Positions 43,713-52,344 of a stretch of DNA of 53,127 nt are shown here, in pieces. The DNA lies in assembly GCA_020741775.1 (NCBI GenBank), contig DYYG01000014.1, positions 1 to 53,127 of the forward strand, written 5' to 3'. The notes beneath the pieces were generated by a model. That model was given only the letters and a program-made list of their open reading frames with translations, did not search any database and was not told where the DNA came from. The stretch is from Methylorubrum populi. Lineage in GTDB: Bacteria; Pseudomonadota; Alphaproteobacteria; Rhizobiales; Beijerinckiaceae. Position numbers and translations under genes: made by a program. The first letter of the stretch is position 1. Each line of letters begins with the position of its first letter.

Positions 43713-43824
43713 CCCCTCATCCTGAGGTGCCCATGCGAGCGGGCCTCGAAGGAGGACTTTCGGAGACCGCGCGATCTCCGAAAGTCCTCCTTCGAGGCTT
43801 CGCTCCGCACCTCGGGATGAGGGG
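43713..43824. repeat. 112-bp palindromic repeat between sdhE and mfd
   Basis: Inner arms of 23 perfect base pairs (43744-43766 and 43775-43797) with an 8-base loop, and outer arms of 18 bases with one mismatch (CCCCTCATCCTGAGGTGC and its complement at 43807-43824). It is a cruciform-forming dispersed repeat, of a kind known in Rhizobiales (CCTCATCCTGAGG type). It could form the 3' end of the sdhE transcript. Confidence 0.85.
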
Positions 43825-43889
43825 AATGGTTTGGATCGAGGCCGATCCACACCCCGTCCCGACCCGTTGCCCCTGATACATCACGCCCG

Positions 43890-46800
43890 ATGGCCAAGCC
43901 TCAATCCAAAGCCGCTCCCAAGCCGACCGCCCCGGCACCGAAGCCGCAGACCGCCCGCTTCGCCCTGCCGAAATCGGCGCCGCTGACCAAGGCGCTCGAC
44001 GCGATCAAGCGCGGCGACAGCCCGACCCTGGCCAGCGTCCCCGACGGCTTCGACGCCCTGGTGGCGGCCGATCTGGCCCGGGCGCTGTCCGGCTCGTTCG
44101 AGGGGCCGGCGGTGCTGGTCCATGTCGCCCGCGATTCCGGCCGCTCCAACGCCTTCCAGAACGCGCTGAAATTCGTCGCCCCCGAGATCGAGGCGATGAG
44201 CTTCCCGGCCTGGGATTGCCAGCCCTACGACCGCGTCTCGCCCAACGGCGCCATCGCCGCCCAGCGCATGACGGCTTTGTCGCGCCTCACCCGCTCGCGC
44301 TCGTCCGAGGAGAAGCCGCGCATCCTCTGCACCACCGTCAACGCCCTGGTGCAGCGGGTGCCGCCGCGTTCCCGGGTGGCGGTCGAGACCTTCTCGGCGG
44401 CGATCGGCAACGTGGTGCCGATGGACAAGGTCGTGGCCTGGGTCGAGGCCAACGGATTCCTGCGCACGGGAACGGTGCGGGATACCGGCGAATACGCCGT
44501 GCGCGGCGGCATCCTCGATCTGTCGCCGCCCGGTCTGCCGAACCCGATCCGCCTCGACTTCTTCGGCGACACCCTCGAGTCGATCCGCGCCTTCGATCCG
44601 GAGACGCAGCGGACCGTCGGATCCCTGCGCTCCCTCGATCTGGTGCCGATGAGCGAGGTGCAGCTCACCACCGAGACGATCCGGCGCTTCCGCCAGGGCT
44701 ATCTGTCGAGCTTCGGCGCCGCGACCCGCGACGACCGGCTCTACGAGACCGTGAGCGAGGGCCGGCGCTATGCCGGCCTCGAACACTGGATGCCGCTGTT
44801 CTACGACAGCCTCGACACCCTGTTCGACTATCTCGGCGACGTGCCGATGCTGTTCGACCCGCAGGTCGAGGAGGCGGCGGCCGAGCGGCTCTCCCTGATC
44901 CAGGACTATTTCCAGGCCCGCGAGGCGGCGCTGAAGAACCCGCAGGCGGGCGTCGCGCCCTACAAGCCGCTGCCGCCGCGCGCGCTCTATCTCACCCCCA
45001 ACGAGTGGAAGGGGAAGGTCGAGGCCGGCACGGTTGCCCGGCTCACCCCCTTCGCCCAGCCGGATTCGGATGAGCGGGCGGTGATCGATTGCGGCGCCAA
45101 GGCCGGCCGCAACTTCGCGCCGGAGCGCGCCGACGAGGCGGCCAGCGTGTTCGACGCGGCGGTGGCGCATATCCGCGATCTGCAGGCCTCCGGGCATCAT
45201 GTGATCCTCGGATCCTGGTCCGACGGCTCGCGCGACCGGCTCTGCGGTGTGCTGACCGACCACGGGCTGAAGAAGCCGATCGAGATCAACACCTTCGGTG
45301 CCGTCAACGCGTTGAAGCGCGGCACCGACGTGGCGGTCGCGGTCTGGGGCCTGGAATCCGGCTTCACCCTCGACAAGCTCGCGGTGGTGGCCGAGGGTGA
45401 CATTCTGGGCGACCGGCTGGTGCGCCAGAAGCGCAAGTCGAAGCGCCCGCAGGACATCATCCTGGAGGTGCAGGCGCTCCAGCCCGGCGACCTCGTGGTC
45501 CATGCCGATCACGGCATCGGCCGCTTCGTCGGGCTGAAGACCGTGACCGCCGCCGGTGCCCCGCACGATTGCCTGGAGCTGCAATATGCCGGCGGCCTGC
45601 TGCTGCTGCCAGTGGAGAATATCGAGCTTCTGACCCGCTACGGCTCCGAGGATTCGGAGGTCGCCCTCGACCGTCTCGGCGGCGGGGCCTGGCAGGCCCG
45701 CAAGGCCAAGATGAAGCGCCGCATCCTCGAGATGGCGGGCGAACTCATCAAGGTCGCCGCCGCCCGCTTCGTGAAGCCAGCCCCCAGCCTGAAGGCGCCG
45801 GAGGGCCTCTACGAAGAGTTCGCCGCTCGCTTCGCCTTCCAGGAAACCGAGGATCAGGCCAACGCCATCGACGCGGTGCTGGATGATCTCAATGCCGGCC
45901 GGCCGATGGACCGGCTGGTCTGCGGCGATGTCGGCTTCGGCAAGACCGAGGTCGCTTTGCGCGCCGCCTTCGCGGCGGCGATCTCCGGCAAGCAGGTTGC
46001 GGTGGTGGTGCCCACCACCCTGCTCGCGCGCCAGCATTACCGGACCTTCGTCGAGCGCTTCAAAGGGCTGCCGATCAACATCGCCCAGCTCTCGCGCTTC
46101 GTCTCCGCCGGCGAGCAGCGCCAGAACCGGGCGGGGCTGGCCGAGGGCAAGGTCGATATCGTCGTCGGCACCCATGCGCTTCTGGCCAAGAACGTCGCGT
46201 TCAAGGATCTCGGCCTCATCATCGTCGACGAGGAGCAGCATTTCGGCGTGGCCCACAAGGAGCGGCTGAAGGCGCTCCAATCGGAGGTGCACGTGCTCAC
46301 CCTCTCGGCGACGCCGATTCCGCGCACGCTCCAGCTCGCCATGACCGGCGTGCGCGAGCTCTCGATCATCGCCACCCCGCCGGTGGACCGGCTGGCGGTG
46401 CGCACCTTCGTGACGCCGTTCGATCCGCTGCTGATCCGCGAGGCGCTGCTGCGCGAGCGCTATCGCGGCGGCCAGTCCTTCTACGTGGTGCCGCGCATCG
46501 AGGACTTGGCCGAGGTCAAGAAATTCCTCGATACCGAGATGCCCGAGGTCACCGTCGCCGTGGCTCACGGCCAGATGGCGGCGGGCCAGCTCGAGGACGT
46601 CATGACGGCCTTCTACGAGGGCAAGTACGACGTGCTGCTCTCGACCACCATCGTCGAATCGGGCCTCGACATCCCGACCGCCAACACCCTGATCGTGCAC
46701 CGGGCCGATATGTTCGGATTGGCGGCGCTCTATCAGCTGCGCGGCCGCGTCGGCCGTTCCAAGGCCAGGGCCTATGCCCTGTTCACGACGCCGGCCAACC

Positions 46801-47498
46801 GCCAGCTCACCGCCCAGGCCGAGCAGCGCCTCAAGGTGCTCCAGAGCCTCGACACCCTCGGCGCCGGCTTCCAGCTCGCCTCCCACGATCTCGACATCCG
46901 CGGCGCCGGCAACCTGCTCGGCGACGCGCAGTCCGGCCACATCAAGGAAGTGGGCTACGAACTCTACCAGCAGATGCTGGAGGATGCGGTGACCGCCCTG
47001 AAGGCGGGCATCGAGGAGCCGGTGGAGGAGGCGTGGTCGCCGACCATCGCGCTGGGTGCTCCGGTCACGATCCCGGAGGATTACGTCGAGGATCTCACCG
47101 TCCGCCTCGGCCTCTACCGGCGCCTCTCGACCATCGAGGACGATGCCGAGATGGAGAGCTTCGGCGCCGAGCTGATCGACCGCTTCGGGCCGCTGCCGCC
47201 GGAAGTGGAGCAGCTCTTGAAGATCGTCACCATCAAGATCCTGTGCCGCGAGGCCAATGTGGAGAAGGTCGAGGCCGGCCCGAAGGGTGTCGTGGTGCAT
47301 TTCCGCGACCGCTCCTTCGCCAACCCGCAGGGCCTCGCCGCCATGGTCGTGGAGCAGGGCTCCTTCGCCAAGGTGCGGCCGGACATGAGCGTCGTCTTCA
47401 TCCGCGAACTTGATACCATCCCGAGGCGGCTCAAGGAGACGACGCAGATCATGCGGGGGCTGGTCACGATTGCCAAACGGGCGAAGAAGGCGGCGTGA
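43890..47498 (+). CDS. mfd: Transcription-repair coupling factor Mfd
   Basis: 1202 residues. UvrB-like N-terminal domains are followed by the RNA polymerase-interacting domain (LVVHADHGIGRFVG near residue 535) and a RecG-like translocase with Walker A GDVGFGKTE near residue 678, DEEQHFG, SATPIPRTLQLA and QLRGRVGRS, then the C-terminal D7 domain. It removes RNA polymerase stalled at DNA damage and recruits UvrA. Slightly longer than average through a Lys/Ala/Pro-rich N-terminal tail. The opposite strand is also open over the whole gene, which I regard as a codon-bias shadow. Confidence 0.97.
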   Translation: MAKPQSKAAPKPTAPAPKPQTARFALPKSAPLTKALDAIKRGDSPTLASVPDGFDALVAADLARALSGSFEGPAVLVHVARDSGRSNAFQNALKFVAPEIEAMSFPAWDCQPYDRVSPNGAIAAQRMTALSRLTRSRSSEEKPRILCTTVNALVQRVPPRSRVAVETFSAAIGNVVPMDKVVAWVEANGFLRTGTVRDTGEYAVRGGILDLSPPGLPNPIRLDFFGDTLESIRAFDPETQRTVGSLRSLDLVPMSEVQLTTETIRRFRQGYLSSFGAATRDDRLYETVSEGRRYAGLEHWMPLFYDSLDTLFDYLGDVPMLFDPQVEEAAAERLSLIQDYFQAREAALKNPQAGVAPYKPLPPRALYLTPNEWKGKVEAGTVARLTPFAQPDSDERAVIDCGAKAGRNFAPERADEAASVFDAAVAHIRDLQASGHHVILGSWSDGSRDRLCGVLTDHGLKKPIEINTFGAVNALKRGTDVAVAVWGLESGFTLDKLAVVAEGDILGDRLVRQKRKSKRPQDIILEVQALQPGDLVVHADHGIGRFVGLKTVTAAGAPHDCLELQYAGGLLLLPVENIELLTRYGSEDSEVALDRLGGGAWQARKAKMKRRILEMAGELIKVAAARFVKPAPSLKAPEGLYEEFAARFAFQETEDQANAIDAVLDDLNAGRPMDRLVCGDVGFGKTEVALRAAFAAAISGKQVAVVVPTTLLARQHYRTFVERFKGLPINIAQLSRFVSAGEQRQNRAGLAEGKVDIVVGTHALLAKNVAFKDLGLIIVDEEQHFGVAHKERLKALQSEVHVLTLSATPIPRTLQLAMTGVRELSIIATPPVDRLAVRTFVTPFDPLLIREALLRERYRGGQSFYVVPRIEDLAEVKKFLDTEMPEVTVAVAHGQMAAGQLEDVMTAFYEGKYDVLLSTTIVESGLDIPTANTLIVHRADMFGLAALYQLRGRVGRSKARAYALFTTPANRQLTAQAEQRLKVLQSLDTLGAGFQLASHDLDIRGAGNLLGDAQSGHIKEVGYELYQQMLEDAVTALKAGIEEPVEEAWSPTIALGAPVTIPEDYVEDLTVRLGLYRRLSTIEDDAEMESFGAELIDRFGPLPPEVEQLLKIVTIKILCREANVEKVEAGPKGVVVHFRDRSFANPQGLAAMVVEQGSFAKVRPDMSVVFIRELDTIPRRLKETTQIMRGLVTIAKRAKKAA

Positions 47499-47789
47499 GG
47501 CGAGCACGCCTCCCTCAACCCACGCCCGGCGTTGAAAAATCCCCCTGGATGCCGGCCGCCGCCAGCAGCCGGCCAGATCGTCTCGGCCCGTGAAAATAAA
47601 AATTGGCCTTGATAAAGCTCCATTCGAGTCGCATCTCTGTTCTCATCGATGCGAGGCCGGATTTTCTGGGCCGTGACGCCTCCGCAGGGCGGTTCTCATT
47701 TTCCTTCGTAATCGGTTGAACGAAATAACCCGGCGCCGCACGGCGCAAGGGTATTTTGCCTGCACCCTGCGGAGACAAGGACGCATACG

Positions 47790-47999
47790 ATGGATACCGG
47801 CACCGTAAAGTGGTTCAACGAGCAGAAGGGCTACGGTTTCATCCAGCCCGAGGACGGCTCGAAGGACGTGTTCGTTCACATCTCCGCCGTCGAGCGCGCC
47901 GGTCTGCGCGGCCTCACCGAGGGCCAGAAGGTCTCCTACGTGATGGAGACCGACCGTCGCTCCGGCAAGCAGTCGGCCGGGCAGCTCCAGGTCGCCTGA
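47790..47999 (+). CDS. Cold-shock protein (CspA family)
   Basis: 69 residues, single cold-shock domain with RNP1 KGYGFI (residues 13-18) and RNP2 VFVHI (27-31). It binds single-stranded RNA or DNA and melts secondary structure. The 290 bases upstream are gene-free, leaving room for a long leader as usual for csp genes, with a GCGCCG/CGGCGC hairpin at 47733-47746. A terminator follows. Confidence 0.95.
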   Translation: MDTGTVKWFNEQKGYGFIQPEDGSKDVFVHISAVERAGLRGLTEGQKVSYVMETDRRSGKQSAGQLQVA

Positions 48000-48018
48000 T
48001 CCAGGCTTGACCCCATCG

Positions 48019-48042
48019 AAGCCGCTCCATCCGGGGCGGCTT
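48019..48042 (+). terminator. Terminator after the cold-shock gene
   Basis: AAGCCGCTCC / GGGGCGGCTT stem with an ATCC loop (one T-G wobble), followed by TGCTTATTCTTTG. Good rho-independent geometry 20 bases after the stop. Confidence 0.75.
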
Positions 48043-48097
48043 TGCTTATTCTTTGCCGCGCGCCCTCTCCTCGGCCCGGCACGATCAAGGACACTCC

Positions 48098-48466
48098 GTG
48101 AGCTTCAGCAAACAGAACTCGTTCGACGACCGCCGCCAGACCTCCGCATCGGCCCGCGAGGCCATGCTCACCCGCTTCCGTGCCCGTCCCGGCAACGACG
48201 ACCCGACGGTGCAGGCGCGCCAGGCGGAGCGCCGCGCGATCATCGTCGCCCGCGAGGAGCGGGCCAAGGAGCGTGAAACGCAGCGGCGCCTCGAAGCCGA
48301 GCGGCTGGCCGCCATCGCCGCCGCCGAGCGCGCGGCTGAAGCGGCCCGCAAGGCGGCCGAGATCGAGGCCGCTGCCGAGCGCGCCCGCCTCGCCCAGGCC
48401 AAGCAGAAGGAAGAGCGGGACGCCCGCTACGCCGCCCGCAAGGCCAAGATCAAGCTGCGGCGCTGA
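48098..48466 (+). CDS. Small alanine/arginine-rich coiled-coil protein (DUF6481-like)
   Basis: 122 residues from a GTG with AAGGA six bases upstream. The N-terminus SFSKQNSFDDRRQTS and the following REAMLTRFRARPG resemble DUF6481 proteins of alphaproteobacteria; residues 50-115 form one highly charged helix (RRLEAERLAAIAAAERAAEA). Function unknown. It lies 98 bases after the cold-shock gene, across a terminator. Confidence 0.75.
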   Translation: MSFSKQNSFDDRRQTSASAREAMLTRFRARPGNDDPTVQARQAERRAIIVAREERAKERETQRRLEAERLAAIAAAERAAEAARKAAEIEAAAERARLAQAKQKEERDARYAARKAKIKLRR

Positions 48467-48476
48467 CGGCTCCTTC

Positions 48477-48501
48477 CGCGAACCGGCTCGCCCGGTTCGC
48501 G
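48477..48501 (+). terminator. Hairpin after the coiled-coil gene
   Basis: A 10-bp perfect stem CGCGAACCGG / CCGGTTCGCG with a 5-base loop, 10 bases after the stop. No U tract. Confidence 0.5.
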
Positions 48502-48544
48502 ATCCCGCCCTGGCTTGGGCCCGGAAACAATCCCGGAGACACCC

Positions 48545-48742
48545 ATGACGCACAAGTTCAAGATCGGCCAGCGCGTCCGCCGCGCTCAGGCCTCCCCCAC
48601 CGATGAGCGGCTGGGCTTCGGTGCAGTGAGCGAAATCGTCCGTCTCATGCCCGACGATCCGACCGGAGAACCCTCCTACCGCATCCGCTCGGGTGCAGCG
48701 GAGCGGGCCGTGCGAGAGAGCGAAATCGTCGCCGAAGCGTGA
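48545..48742 (+). CDS. Small basic protein, possibly SH3-like
   Basis: 65 residues. GGAGA lies just before the ATG (GGAGACACCC). The pattern FKIGQRVRRA, YRIRSG, RAVRESEIVAEA is seen in many small rhizobial proteins and suggests a small beta-barrel, but I do not recognise a named family. No membrane segment. Confidence 0.65.
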   Translation: MTHKFKIGQRVRRAQASPTDERLGFGAVSEIVRLMPDDPTGEPSYRIRSGAAERAVRESEIVAEA

Positions 48743-48811
48743 CGCCTCGCCCTTCGGGGCGAGCCGGAGGGCGCCTCTCGAAACAAGGGCGCCTCCCCAG
48801 AACGGAAAAGA

Positions 48812-48829
48812 GCGGACCTATCGGTCCGC
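48812..48829 (-). terminator. Terminator of the atypical receiver gene
   Basis: Perfect 7-bp stem GCGGACC / GGTCCGC with a 4-base loop; on the minus strand it is followed by TCTTTTCCGTTCT, a fair U tract. It lies about 30 bases after the stop of the minus-strand gene. Confidence 0.65.
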
Positions 48830-48856
48830 CCGTCACCGTCCCGTTATGCGAAAACT

Positions 48857-49198
48857 CTAAAGCTCCGGCTCGTTGAGCACGTAAGGCCCGATCCGGCTTT
48901 TGAGATCGACCGGTGCGCCGGCCCGGGGCCCGGCATCGTCCATGTCGATCACCGGAATGCCACCGGCCCGCATCTGCTCGCGCAGCCGGTTGGCGAGCGC
49001 GGCGGTCTGCGGGTTCGGGCTGGACGACAGCTGGAGAAGGATCGCCGCCGGCCGGGCGATCACAGCGAGAACGTCGTCCGCCGCCTCGATCGAAGCGGTC
49101 ACGCTCGCATAGCCGAGCCCCGCGAGATCGGCCGCGAGAGAACGGTCGACGGCACGGCGGCCATCATCGACGACGAGCACTTGTTGCAGCGCACCCAT
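48857..49198 (-). CDS. Atypical response-regulator receiver-like protein
   Basis: 113 residues from the ATG at 49198. The N-terminus VLVVDDGRRAVDRSLAADLAGLGY matches the first strand and acidic pair of a receiver domain. The expected phosphoacceptor strand reads AAILLQLSSSP, without Asp, and no conserved Thr/Lys pair is obvious. So it is probably a non-phosphorylated, divergent receiver. The frame is open 74 codons further upstream without a clear start. Its function is unknown. Confidence 0.6.
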   Translation of the reverse strand: MGALQQVLVVDDGRRAVDRSLAADLAGLGYASVTASIEAADDVLAVIARPAAILLQLSSSPNPQTAALANRLREQMRAGGIPVIDMDDAGPRAGAPVDLKSRIGPYVLNEPEL

Positions 49199-49456
49199 AA
49201 GCTTCAGCGTTACCCCATGTCGCACCCCGTGTGAAGGGGCACCCCGGATAACCCGCATGGCCACGATTGGTTCGCCAGCCATGCAGATGACGCGACGATG
49301 GGCCCGCTCGGATGAAGGGCCGATGAACTGCAGCGCACACATTGCGGCGACCACTCGCCCATTTCCGAGGCTTACCGCCAGAACCCTGAAAAAGCAGTGG
49401 ATTTCGGAAGAGCTGACCATAAGGGACAGGTCAGGCCTGGACAGCCCGGAGCGGGC

Positions 49457-50749
49457 TTACGCGACTGCAACAATTTCTGGTGAGGCGAGGGCCTCGGACG
49501 GGACCGCTGCCTCGATCGCCGTGGCGAGGCCGGCGAACAACACGGCCGCATATGGCGTGTCGTGCCAGATCTCGTTGAGCGCGTTCTGAGGGCTTCCGCG
49601 CTGCAGCGTCGTCGCGGCGCAGGCTTGGCCACGGAACGCGATTCGCCCATCCGCCCCCCTGTGGAGGGTCATCAGGCTCGGGGGGAGGGCGAGCCGTTCC
49701 GGCTTACCGAGAACCAGGGCCAGATCTCCCGGGCTCCCCCGGCGACCGGACAGGATCGCGGTCTCGTCGAAGGCCATCGTGTCGATCACCGTGTCGAGCC
49801 GCAGGGATTGCGGACCGCCCACGACGCGGCTGCGGCCGGGAAAACGGGCCGGGGCCCGGTGGACAAGGGCGATGGACCGCAGCTCCGCCGGCAGATCCCG
49901 GCCGGCGAGGTTCTTCTCGAGAAAGGCGGGGGCGACGAGGTGGGTCGGAACCGGTCGGCGCAGGGTCGCGGCGAAGGCTGCCCCGTCGAACAGCGGCATC
50001 GCCTCCAGCGTCGCTCCCGCCACGAGGGCGGAGGCCAATCCGGTGACGAGGCCCCGCAGGTCGTGCGGGCCGATCAGGCTGAGGATGCGCTCGGCCGGGG
50101 CGACGCGGGCCGCGACGAGATGGGCCGCCGCCGCCGCGACCACCGATTCACCGCTGCGATAGACCGGACGGTCGGGATCGCCGCCGACGAAGCTGATGAT
50201 GCCCGCAGGCGCTGGCGAGCCGGCCGTGGCCTCGGCCGGACCGTCGAGCACGAAGCGGTCGAGATTGATCACCCCGTCCGGCACATCGGGGCCGAAAGCC
50301 GCGAGGTAGCGCAGCCCGAAATACCTCGCCGCGACGGTGCACATGCGCTCGGCCGGCGCCGCCGATCCGAGCCGGGCCTGGGTCAGGATCGCGCTCAGCG
50401 CCACACCCTGGGCGGCAGCGAGCAAGCGGTCCTCATCCCAGGAGACCGGCAGCAGGCAGGCGACATGGCCGGCGGCCTCCACCGCGAGGATCGCCAGCGC
50501 GCTCTCGGCCGATCCCGGCAGGCACAGGCCGATGCGGCTTCCCGGCGGCAGGCGCCAGCTGCGCAGGCCCCGGGCAAGCCGCTCCACGATCTCGGACGCG
50601 GCAGCATAGGTCCAGGTGATGGCCGGACGGCCGCTCCAGTCCGGCTTGTCGGCGGGATCGATCACCGCGATCCGGTCGGGGTGGCGCCGGGCGGTGGCGG
50701 CCAGCAGGCCACCGAGACCGATGCGCCTCAGGGGTACGTCGGCCGGCAT
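49457..50749 (-). CDS. Degenerate adenylate-forming (ANL) family protein
   Basis: 430 residues. The N-terminal part resembles acyl-CoA/AMP synthetases (RIGLGGLLAATARRHPDRIAVID, YAAASEIVERLARGLRSWRLPPGSRIGLCLPGSAESALAI in pieces). The phosphate-binding loop is replaced by SFVGGDPDRPVYRSGE, and the C-terminal domain with the catalytic lysine is missing, as the protein ends shortly after GRIAFRGQ. It is therefore unlikely to make acyl-adenylates. The start is uncertain; in-frame codons up to 50851 are possible. It diverges from the ethylene-receptor-like kinase gene. Confidence 0.7.
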   Translation of the reverse strand: MPADVPLRRIGLGGLLAATARRHPDRIAVIDPADKPDWSGRPAITWTYAAASEIVERLARGLRSWRLPPGSRIGLCLPGSAESALAILAVEAAGHVACLLPVSWDEDRLLAAAQGVALSAILTQARLGSAAPAERMCTVAARYFGLRYLAAFGPDVPDGVINLDRFVLDGPAEATAGSPAPAGIISFVGGDPDRPVYRSGESVVAAAAAHLVAARVAPAERILSLIGPHDLRGLVTGLASALVAGATLEAMPLFDGAAFAATLRRPVPTHLVAPAFLEKNLAGRDLPAELRSIALVHRAPARFPGRSRVVGGPQSLRLDTVIDTMAFDETAILSGRRGSPGDLALVLGKPERLALPPSLMTLHRGADGRIAFRGQACAATTLQRGSPQNALNEIWHDTPYAAVLFAGLATAIEAAVPSEALASPEIVAVA

Positions 50750-50986
50750 GGCCTGCGACGCCTCAATCTGCGTGATCGCCCGTTGCGCCGACACCCGAGC
50801 CCGCCCCCGAAAACCACCTTCGGTGATGGGCCGAACAGGGTTAAGCAACACTTAAAATTTGGCCGCCACTGGTGTCTCGCGTAGAGATCGGGGAGAGGCG
50901 CCGCGCCCGCCGGGGATCCCGAATCACCGGCGCCGCACGAGCGGCGCGACAGGGCCTTACGCCCATCGGCCGAGGGGTTGAAGGCC

Positions 50987-52246
50987 ATGCTCGATGTTCT
51001 GCGGCGGCTGTGGGAGGTCGAGAATCTCTCACCCCACGGCATCTGCCTGCTCTGGCGCCCGGAGCTGATCTGGGCCCATGTCGTCTCCGACAGCCTGATC
51101 GCGCTCGCCTATTTCTCGATACCCGTCGGGCTCGCCTATTTCGTGTCCCATCGCCGGGACATCGTGTTCGGCTGGATGTTCTGGTCGTTCGCGGTCTTCA
51201 TCACCGCCTGCGGCACGACCCATCTTCTGGCGATCTGGACGCTCTGGGTGCCGGATTACGGTCTTGAGGGGGTCATCAAGCTCATCACGGCCGTGGCCTC
51301 GATCGGCACGGCGGTGGCGCTCTGGATCCTGATGCCGAAGGCGTTGACGCTGCCGTCGCCCACCCAGCTGCGGCAGGCCAACGAGGCTCTGCGCGCCCGT
51401 ATCCGAGAGCGCGACGAGGCCCTCGCCGCCCTGGAGGCCGCCAATGCCGAGCGCCAGCGCACCGAGGAATTGCTGCGCCAGAGCCAGAAGATGGAGGCGA
51501 TCGGGCAACTCACCGGAGGCGTGGCCCACGACTTCAACAACCTGCTCAACATCGTTCTGCTCAATCTCGACCGGGTCGAGCGCGGCTTGCCCGCGGACAG
51601 CCCGCTGCGGACGCGCCTGCGCGACGCGGTGAAGGGCGCGGAGCGGGCCGCCACGATGACCCACAAGCTGCTCGCCTTCGCCCGCCGCCAGCCGCTCTCG
51701 CCGGTGAGCACCGACGTGAACGCCCAGATCGCCTCCTTCGCCGATTTCCTGCGCGGGACGATCGGTTCCCGGATCCGCCTCGCGACCGACCTCGCCCCGG
51801 ACCTGCCGCGGGTGAACATCGATCCCAATCAGCTCGAGAACGCGATCCTCAATCTCGCGGTCAATGCCCGCGATGCCATGCCGGAGGGGGGCACGCTCAC
51901 CATCGCCACCCGGCCGCTGCGGACCGATGAGGGGGGCGAGGGCCTCGCCGTCGAGGTCTCCGACACCGGAACCGGCATGGCGCCCGAGATCGAGGCGCGG
52001 GCCTTCGAGCCGTTCTTCACCACGAAGCCGTTGGGGCAGGGCACGGGTCTCGGGCTCAGCCAAGTGTTCGGCTTCGCGCAGCAATCGGGCGGCAGCGCCG
52101 TCATCCTGCAGGGAGACCGGCCCGGCACGACCGTGCGCCTGTCCTTCCCGGCACAGGCCGCCGCGGACGCTGAGGAGAGTGCCAGACGGACGGACCCGAG
52201 CCCCGTGCCGTCCTCGGCGCCGACACCGATCCTGGCAGCGGGTTGA
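50987..52246 (+). CDS. Sensor histidine kinase with ethylene-receptor-type transmembrane domain
   Basis: 419 residues. Three membrane helices (about residues 27-52, 62-86, 96-117) form an ETR1-like ethylene-binding domain. Asp35, Tyr42, Ile45, Pro46, Cys75 and His79 stand at the same spacing as Asp25, Tyr32, Ile35, Pro36, Cys65 and His69 of plant ETR1, where Cys and His hold the copper that binds ethylene. A coiled coil (130-170), HisKA with His181 (GGVAHDFNN) and an HATPase domain (NLAVNARDAMPEGG, FEPFFTTK, GTGLGLS) follow. There is no GAF domain. The ATG at 50987 follows GAGGGG. A response regulator gene lies 98 bases downstream. Confidence 0.85.
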   Translation: MLDVLRRLWEVENLSPHGICLLWRPELIWAHVVSDSLIALAYFSIPVGLAYFVSHRRDIVFGWMFWSFAVFITACGTTHLLAIWTLWVPDYGLEGVIKLITAVASIGTAVALWILMPKALTLPSPTQLRQANEALRARIRERDEALAALEAANAERQRTEELLRQSQKMEAIGQLTGGVAHDFNNLLNIVLLNLDRVERGLPADSPLRTRLRDAVKGAERAATMTHKLLAFARRQPLSPVSTDVNAQIASFADFLRGTIGSRIRLATDLAPDLPRVNIDPNQLENAILNLAVNARDAMPEGGTLTIATRPLRTDEGGEGLAVEVSDTGTGMAPEIEARAFEPFFTTKPLGQGTGLGLSQVFGFAQQSGGSAVILQGDRPGTTVRLSFPAQAAADAEESARRTDPSPVPSSAPTPILAAG

Positions 52247-52344
52247 GCGGCGGCGGAACGCGCGATTTTTGCTCCGCCCGTCGGTCCTGAAAGCTCGGGA
52301 CAACCTTTCGGGACGATGGTTCGGGACGCGACAGGGGGAATGGG

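Noticed and set aside
43881..47507. A 1208-codon open frame on the minus strand covering the whole mfd gene
   Set aside because: The plus strand encodes a full-length Mfd with all motifs. The antisense frame is His/Asp/Arg/Gly-rich with no domain, as expected when GC-rich codons suppress stops in the complementary frame.
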